From the NCBI GenBank assembly GCA_052143655.1, contig JBKQSL010000419.1, forward strand, positions 1-6,129: 6,129 nt of DNA, read 5' to 3'. This stretch comes from CAVSUR01 sp052143655. Lineage in GTDB: Bacteria > Actinomycetota > Actinomycetes > Streptosporangiales > Streptosporangiaceae. The notes under the pieces are model-generated. The model did no database searches. It saw only the letters and a list, made by a program, of their open reading frames with translations, and was not told the DNA's origin. Positions 1 to 3,244 of this stretch are shown here, in pieces; the stretch's first letter is position 1; every line of letters begins with the position of its first letter. The translations under genes were made by a program, and so were the position numbers.

Positions 1-47
1 ACCTCGAACGGCGCCACCCGCCGCTGCAGGTCGGTCACCGGGCGCAT
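1..47 (-). CDS. uvrB: UvrB, excinuclease ABC subunit B (N-terminal 15 codons only)
   Basis: Partial gene running off the left edge of the window. The visible codons read MRPVTDLQRRVAPFEV, where the last codon is incomplete. This matches the start of actinobacterial UvrB proteins, in which a short 'MRPV' leader precedes 'FEVVSPYQPSGDQP' and the helicase fold. UvrB is the damage-verifying, helicase-like subunit of the cytoplasmic UvrABC nucleotide excision repair complex. The ATG is supported by AGGAGG four bases upstream. It lies 107 bases downstream of coaE on the same strand, a common actinobacterial neighbourhood. No catalytic motif is inside the window, so the call rests on the N-terminal match, the start signal and the gene order. 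Confidence 0.8.
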   Translation of the reverse strand, partial: MRPVTDLQRRVAPFE

Positions 48-51
48 GGAT

Positions 52-57
52 CCTCCT
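52..57 (-). promoter_or_regulatory. Shine-Dalgarno sequence of uvrB
   Basis: AGGAGG on the minus strand, four bases before the uvrB ATG (at 47-45). It is a perfect core match to the anti-SD of 16S rRNA with slightly short spacing. It fixes the uvrB start. Confidence 0.8.
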
Positions 58-104
58 GCAAACTGCGCGCACCGCGAGCAGGCTGTCGCTGGCTCATGGA
101 CTCC

Positions 105-110
105 ACTCTA
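105..110 (-). promoter_or_regulatory. Possible -10 element of a uvrB promoter
   Basis: TAGAGT on the minus strand fits the TAnnnT pattern of actinobacterial -10 boxes. It would start a transcript near position 98, giving a leader of about 50 bases before uvrB. No good -35 hexamer is seen at 16-18 bases upstream, so this is a weak call. I saw no LexA-type inverted repeat in the gap. Confidence 0.25.
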
Positions 111-139
111 GGCCGGGGCTGTGACACATCAGCCGGGCC
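111..139 (-). terminator. Possible hairpin terminator after coaE
   Basis: On the minus strand, an imperfect hairpin starts 15 bases after the coaE stop. GGCTG pairs with CAGCC around an 8-base loop; after a C/CC internal loop the stem is extended by GGCC with GGCC. No T-run follows. It could slow or end coaE transcription, but GC-rich DNA forms such hairpins often. Confidence 0.35.
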
Positions 140-154
140 GGGGCCGGGGGACGC

Positions 155-808
155 TCAGCTGGCCGGGAGGCCGGCCCGGCGGCGGAGTTCTGCCCACAGC
201 TCGCCGACCTGGCGGTCGAGGTCGGCCAGCGAGCCGGAATTGTCGATCACGAGGCCGGCGATGGCGAGCCGCTCCCGGCGGCCGGCCTGCGCTGCCATCC
301 GGGCGTCCGCCTGATCGCGAGTCATGCCCCGGCTGCGGACCAGCCGCTCTGCCTGTACGCCGGGCGGGGCGTCGACGACAACCACCAGGTCGAAGGAGCC
401 GGCCAGGTTGTTCTCGGCGATCAGCGGGACGTCGTGCACGACGATGGCGGCCGCTCCCGCGGCCGCCGCGGCTTCCTCGGCCGCCGCGGCTTCCTCGGCC
501 GCCGCGGCCTGCTCGAGCTCGCGCATCCGCTCACCCACCCGGGGATGCGTGATGGCGTTCAGCCTGCTGCGCAGGTCCGGGTCGGCGAACACGATGTCAC
601 CGAGCCGGCCCCGGTCCAGGCTGCCGTCCGCCGTCAGCACCTGCGGGCCGAAGGCCGCCACGATCTCAGCCAGCCCCGGGGTGCCCGGCGCGACCACCTC
701 CCGGGCGATCGCATCCGCGTCGATCACCACCGCGCCCGCGACGGCGAGCCGCCGCGCCACCTCGCTCTTGCCGGCGCCGATCCCGCCGGTCAGGCCGACG
801 CGCAGCAC
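155..808 (-). CDS. coaE: Dephospho-CoA kinase
   Basis: 217-residue cytoplasmic P-loop kinase that phosphorylates the ribose 3'-OH of dephospho-CoA with ATP, the last step of coenzyme A synthesis. Visible motifs: P-loop GGIGAGKS (8-15), IDAD with the conserved acidic pair (29-32), THP (87-89), DVPLIAE (126-132, usually DVPLLFE), an arginine-bearing lid RLVRSRGMTRDQADARM (155-171) and VIDNSGS (187-193). The start is GTG. The frame is closed by a TGA about 60 bases upstream with no other start between, so this start is forced, yet it has no clear Shine-Dalgarno. A 20-codon ORF with a strong one ends one base upstream, which suggests coupled translation. It is a stand-alone kinase; some actinobacteria, such as mycobacteria, carry a C-terminal GrpB-like extension that is absent here. 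Residues about 100-121 are a low-complexity Ala/Glu insert encoded by a tandem repeat, in the loop just before the DVPL strand. Confidence 0.96.
   Translation of the reverse strand: MLRVGLTGGIGAGKSEVARRLAVAGAVVIDADAIAREVVAPGTPGLAEIVAAFGPQVLTADGSLDRGRLGDIVFADPDLRSRLNAITHPRVGERMRELEQAAAAEEAAAAEEAAAAAGAAAIVVHDVPLIAENNLAGSFDLVVVVDAPPGVQAERLVRSRGMTRDQADARMAAQAGRRERLAIAGLVIDNSGSLADLDRQVGELWAELRRRAGLPAS
461..514. repeat. 18-bp tandem repeat, three copies, inside coaE
   Basis: Unit GGCCGCCGCGGCTTCCTC at 461-478 and 479-496 is identical; the third copy at 497-514 has two mismatches. Being a multiple of three it keeps the coaE frame and encodes repeated Ala4-Glu2 on the minus strand. It likely arose by replication slippage or unequal exchange. 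Confidence 0.92.
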
Positions 809-809
809 G

Positions 810-872
810 TCAGCCCGGCTGAACCGGCGCGGGCCTGGCGGTCCCGGCCGGGCGGGCCGGCTGCTGGCTCAC
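810..872 (-). CDS. Short upstream ORF (20 codons) coupled to coaE
   Basis: GTG-initiated ORF encoding a 20-residue Pro/Ala/Gln peptide that begins MSQQPARPAG. The case for translation is the start signal: AGGGAGG lies five bases upstream of the GTG, the strongest ribosome binding site in this region. Its TGA stop is followed by one base and then the coaE GTG in another frame, so a terminating ribosome could restart on coaE, which lacks its own site. The peptide has no recognisable domain, signal peptide or proline run that would suggest stalling. It may be a leader ORF acting only through coupling, or a chance ORF. Nothing in the sequence gives the peptide itself a function. Confidence 0.5.
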   Translation of the reverse strand: MSQQPARPAGTARPAPVQPG

Positions 873-877
873 GGCGG

Positions 878-884
878 CCTCCCT
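878..884 (-). promoter_or_regulatory. Strong Shine-Dalgarno upstream of the coaE leader ORF
   Basis: AGGGAGG on the minus strand with a five-base spacer to the GTG at 872-870. It is about 70 bases from the coaE start, too far to serve coaE directly, which is why the short ORF is proposed as the unit it loads. Confidence 0.6.
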
Positions 885-953
885 GCCCTGCTCGTCCGGG
901 GTTGTCTGGGCTCATCTGGCCCGGCGGTCACCTGGGCGCCGGGCTCGTGCGCA

Positions 954-959
954 AGCCTA
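954..959 (-). promoter_or_regulatory. Possible -10 element for the coaE unit
   Basis: TAGGCT on the minus strand, a common actinobacterial -10 form, about 82 bases before the leader ORF and 146 before coaE. No convincing -35 hexamer is present at normal spacing. Some promoter is expected here because rpsA ends at a strong terminator upstream. Confidence 0.3.
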
Positions 960-1006
960 ACGGGCCGGCGGCCGGCGTCGCGGACGCCGTCACCTCGGCG
1001 CGCCGT

Positions 1007-1027
1007 CTCCCGGCGCAGTGCCGGGAG
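1007..1027. terminator. Perfect 8-bp stem-loop downstream of the LuxR remnant
   Basis: CTCCCGGC and GCCGGGAG form an 8-bp perfect stem around a 5-base loop. It lies about 85 bases beyond the stop of the LuxR remnant and may be its former terminator. There is no T-run on the minus-strand side, so function is unproven. Confidence 0.35.
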
Positions 1028-1110
1028 GCGGTCACGACCGGGCGGCACGGCACCGGGTGAACGCCACGGCCGCGCGCCGCTTTCGCCGCTCGTGCGGCCT
1101 CGCCGCCGGG

Positions 1111-1308
1111 TTATTCCCGGCCCGCCAGGTAGCGCAGCACTGTGCGCACCCGGCGATGGCCGCCATCGGCCGGGAGCAGGCCGAGCCTGATGACGATGCT
1201 GCTGATGTGCTTTTCCGCAGCGTCCTCGCCGATCACCAGCTGCTCGGCGATGCCGGCGTTGGAGCGCTATTCGGCCATCGCGCGGAGCACGTAGCGGGCC
1301 TGTGGCTG
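1111..1308 (-). pseudogene. Remnant of a LuxR/NarL-family response regulator (C-terminal HTH)
   Basis: Read on the minus strand, this gives PQARYVLRAMAE, a TAG stop, RSNAGIAEQLVIGEDAAEKH, then ISSIVIRLGLLPADGGHRRV and RTVLRYLAGRE, ending at TAA. This is the LuxR-type helix-turn-helix of response regulators (family pattern: REREVLxLMAEGRSNAxIAxxL, then EKHvxxIfxKLgL, then HRRVLAVLxYL). The TAG at 1267-1269 stands where the family has the glycine of 'MAEGRSN'. Upstream, similarity fades by about 1308 and the rpsA terminator begins at 1361-1395, so there is no room for the receiver domain of a normal protein of about 200-220 residues. No start codon or ribosome binding site supports a short product. 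The gene is therefore both truncated and interrupted. The good preservation of the last 50 residues suggests fairly recent decay. Such regulators bind DNA as dimers in two-component systems; no partner histidine kinase is visible. Confidence 0.85.
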
Positions 1309-1360
1309 GCCCGCACGCTGATCCGCCGGGCCATACCCGGGTAGCCAGGTCCGGGAACGA

Positions 1361-1395
1361 GACAGCGGGCCCGGGAAGCCCCCGGGCCCGCTGTC
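1361..1395 (-). terminator. Strong palindromic terminator of rpsA
   Basis: A perfect 15-bp inverted repeat, GACAGCGGGCCCGGG (1361-1375) and its complement (1381-1395), around a 5-base loop. It starts 37 bases after the rpsA stop on the minus strand. The downstream side lacks a long T-run, as is common for GC-rich actinobacterial terminators. Its symmetry would also let it block any plus-strand transcript entering rpsA. Confidence 0.9.
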
Positions 1396-1432
1396 CGTGC
1401 TGATCTATGCGATGAAGCCGTGCAGCCGCCGG

Positions 1433-2920
1433 TCAGCTCTGGCCGGACAGCTTGTCGCGCAGCGCGGCGAGGGCCTCGTCCGAGGCCAGCGTGCCGGTGG
1501 CCTCCTCGGAGCGGCGCGAGGCGGACGAGGACGAAGACGAGGTCGTGGTGGCGTCCCGGCCGCCATCGTCGTCGGCCGAGTTTGCCTTGGACCGGGCGTC
1601 CTGCACCTGCTGGCGGTGCGCCTCATAGCGAGACCGGGCCTCGGCGTATTGCCGCTCCCACTCCTCGCGCTGGGCGTCGAAGCCCTCCAGCCACTCGCCC
1701 GACTCCGGGTCGAAGCCCTCGGGGTAGATGTAGTTGCCCTGCTCGTCGTAGGTGGCGGGCATGCCGTAGAGGGTCGGGTCGAACTCGTCGCCGAGCGCCT
1801 CGCCGATCGTGCCCTCGTTGGCCTGCTTGAGCGACAGGCTGATCCGGCGCCGGTCCAGGTCGATGTCGATGATCTTGACGAAGATCTCGTCGCCGACCTG
1901 CACGACCTGCTCGGGGATCTCCACGTGCCGGTCCGCGAGCTCGGAGATGTGCACCAGGCCCTCGATGCCCTCCTCGACCCGCACGAACGCGCCGAACGGC
2001 ACCAGCTTGGTGACCCGGCCGGGCACGACCTGGCCGATCTGGTGCATCCGGGCGAACTGCTGCCACGGGTCTTCCTGGGTGGACTTCAGCGACAGCGATA
2101 CCCGCTCGCGGTCCATGTCGACGTCCAAGACCTCGACGGTGACCTCCTGGCCGACCTCGACGACCTCGCCCGGGTGGTCGATGTGCTTCCACGACAGCTC
2201 GGACACGTGCACCAGGCCGTCCACCCCGCCGAGGTCCACGAACGCGCCGAAGTTGACGATCGAGGAGACGACGCCCTTGCGGATCTGGCCCTTCTGCAGG
2301 GTGTTGAGGAAGTTCTGGCGGACCTCGGACTGGGTCTGCTCCAGCCAGGCCCGGCGGGACAGGACCACGTTGTTGCGGTTCTTGTCCAGCTCGATGATCT
2401 TGGCCTCGATCTCCTTGCCGACGTACGGCTGCAGGTCACGGACCCGGCGCATCTCCACCAGCGACGCGGGCAGGAACCCGCGCAGGCCAATGTCCAGGAT
2501 CAGGCCGCCCTTGACGACCTCGATCACCGTGCCGGTGACCACGCCGTCCTCGTCCTTGATCTTCTCGATCGTGCCCCAGGCGCGCTCGTACTGTGCGCGC
2601 TTCTTGGACAGGATCAGCCGGCCCTCCTTGTCCTCCTTCTGCAGGACCAGGGCCTCGATGTGCTCGCCGCTCTTGACAACGTCGTGCGGATCGACGTCGT
2701 GCTTGATCGACAGCTCGCGGGACGGGATGACGCCTTCGGTCTTGTAGCCGATGTCGAGCAGGACCTCGTCCCGATCGACCTTCACAACGGTTCCCTCGAC
2801 AATGTCGCCGTCGTTGAAGTACTTGATGGTCTCGTCGATCGCGGCGAGGAAGGCCTCCTCGGAACCGATGTCGTTGACCGCTACTTTGGGGGTCGAGGTG
2901 GCCTCGGTGCTGCTCGTCAT
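1433..2920 (-). CDS. rpsA: 30S ribosomal protein S1
   Basis: 495-residue S1, which helps the 30S subunit bind and unfold mRNA during initiation. Four S1 RNA-binding (OB-fold) repeats are visible: about 38-107 (GDIVEGTVVKVDRDEVLLDIG), 125-191 (GVVTGTVIEVVKGGLILDIG), 212-280 (GVVSSIVNFGAFVDLGGVDG) and 297-365 (GQVVPGRVTKLVPFGAFVRV). Repeats 3 and 4 have the best nucleic-acid-binding pattern (FGAFV, GLVHISEL). The tail includes FDPTLYGM, WLEGF and REEWERQYAE, then an Asp/Ser-rich linker (about 449-470) and a terminal EALAALRDKLSG. This four-repeat form is typical of actinobacteria; E. coli S1 has six. The ATG giving MTSSTEAT matches the family start and has GGAG 11 bases upstream. The frame stays open for 81 codons further upstream, but that runs back through the promoter. 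It has its own promoter, leader and terminator. Confidence 0.97.
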   Translation of the reverse strand: MTSSTEATSTPKVAVNDIGSEEAFLAAIDETIKYFNDGDIVEGTVVKVDRDEVLLDIGYKTEGVIPSRELSIKHDVDPHDVVKSGEHIEALVLQKEDKEGRLILSKKRAQYERAWGTIEKIKDEDGVVTGTVIEVVKGGLILDIGLRGFLPASLVEMRRVRDLQPYVGKEIEAKIIELDKNRNNVVLSRRAWLEQTQSEVRQNFLNTLQKGQIRKGVVSSIVNFGAFVDLGGVDGLVHVSELSWKHIDHPGEVVEVGQEVTVEVLDVDMDRERVSLSLKSTQEDPWQQFARMHQIGQVVPGRVTKLVPFGAFVRVEEGIEGLVHISELADRHVEIPEQVVQVGDEIFVKIIDIDLDRRRISLSLKQANEGTIGEALGDEFDPTLYGMPATYDEQGNYIYPEGFDPESGEWLEGFDAQREEWERQYAEARSRYEAHRQQVQDARSKANSADDDGGRDATTTSSSSSSASRRSEEATGTLASDEALAALRDKLSGQS

Positions 2921-2931
2921 GTGTAGGTGGA

Positions 2932-2935
2932 CTCC
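2932..2935 (-). promoter_or_regulatory. Ribosome binding site of rpsA
   Basis: GGAG on the minus strand, 11 bases before the rpsA ATG. It is modest in match and a little far, but it supports this ATG over the in-frame upstream ATG at 3076-3074, which has no such site. S1 mRNAs often have weak sites in bacteria where S1 regulates itself. Confidence 0.5.
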
Positions 2936-3020
2936 GGGTACGGACAGGAATGCGGGTTGGTGGGCACGCGCTGCGAATGAGTGAATCCGCCATGGGCGGC
3001 CAGGAAAACTGGACTTGGCT

Positions 3021-3057
3021 GGCCAGTGAGACCGGCCGCGGCCTGCCGTGAGACGGC
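3021..3057 (-). promoter_or_regulatory. Two tandem hairpins in the rpsA leader with the same loop
   Basis: On the minus-strand transcript, hairpin one (3057-3045) is GCCG-TCTCA-CGGC and hairpin two (3037-3021) is GGCCGG-TCTCA-CTGGCC with one G-U pair. Both present the identical five-base loop TCTCA and are seven bases apart. They sit in the 5' untranslated region about 100-135 bases before the start codon. A role as a protein-binding or translation-control element is an inference. A third small hairpin, CCGCC/GGCGG, is at 2987-2999. Confidence 0.4.
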
Positions 3058-3107
3058 CCGCGGGCTGCCTGACCATGGCTGACTGCAACGAACACAGCGC
3101 AGCGTTC

Positions 3108-3136
3108 AGAATATGAGAGCCTGGCCGGGCGGTCAA
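3108..3136 (-). promoter_or_regulatory. rpsA promoter (-35 TTGACC, -10 TATTCT)
   Basis: On the minus strand, TTGACC (3136-3131) and TATTCT (3113-3108) are separated by exactly 17 bases, matching the consensus for the principal housekeeping sigma factor (TTGACa / TAnnnT). Transcription would start near 3101, giving a leader of about 180 bases before rpsA. The promoter begins about 20 bases after the polA terminator, which makes rpsA an independent transcription unit. Confidence 0.78.
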
Positions 3137-3155
3137 TCTGGAGCCGATAATGCCC

Positions 3156-3185
3156 GGAAACAAACGGCGGGGCGGCTACCCCGCC
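3156..3185 (-). terminator. Rho-independent terminator of polA
   Basis: On the minus strand, GGCGGGG pairs with CCCCGCC across a 6-base loop (3185-3166), followed directly by GTTTGTTT. A stable GC stem with a T-rich tail is the classical intrinsic terminator. It starts 45 bases after the polA stop and lies just before the rpsA promoter. Confidence 0.82.
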
Positions 3186-3214
3186 AGCATCCCGCCCCGG
3201 CCTCGTCCCGGCCC

Positions 3215-3244
3215 CTCAGTGCGCGGCGTCTCAGTGCGCGGCGT
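3215..3244. repeat. 15-bp tandem duplication spanning the polA stop codon
   Basis: CTCAGTGCGCGGCGT occurs twice back to back (3215-3229 and 3230-3244). On the minus strand this reads GAC GCC GCG CAC TGA twice, so the last four PolA residues (DAAH) and the stop are followed by an exact in-frame copy. The first stop met by ribosomes, at 3233-3231, ends the protein; the second copy is downstream. Confidence 0.93.

Larger units (their letters stand above)
885..1110. other. Non-coding stretch between the LuxR remnant and the coaE leader ORF
   Basis: I find no supportable gene here on either strand; the open frames are typical GC-rich shadows without family resemblance. It holds a possible -10 element (954-959), a short perfect hairpin (974-988, GGCGTC/GACGCC with a 3-base loop) and a longer one (1007-1027). 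It may be eroded sequence left by the same decay that produced the LuxR remnant beside it. Confidence 0.5.

Noticed and set aside
48..154. LexA (SOS) box upstream of uvrB.
   Set aside because: No inverted repeat of the GAAC-N-GTTC type is present in the gap.
974..988. Hairpin GGCGTC/GACGCC with a 3-base loop as a second terminator or regulatory element.
   Set aside because: It is short and common by chance at this GC content, with no T-run and no clear gene end beside it; noted only within the non-coding stretch.
324..1190. Plus-strand open frames opposite coaE.
   Set aside because: They are Ala/Arg/Ser-rich shadows of the CoaE frame without a ribosome binding site or family resemblance.
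1018..1344. 108-codon plus-strand open frame in the coaE-rpsA gap.
   Set aside because: It is the antisense shadow of the LuxR remnant; the minus-strand reading shows a known family and the plus-strand one does not.
2921..3163. N-terminal extension of rpsA by up to 81 codons in the open frame upstream of the chosen ATG.
   Set aside because: The extension runs through the promoter and has no Shine-Dalgarno at its ATG (3076-3074). The MTSSTEAT start fits the family, and the extra residues resemble no S1 sequence.
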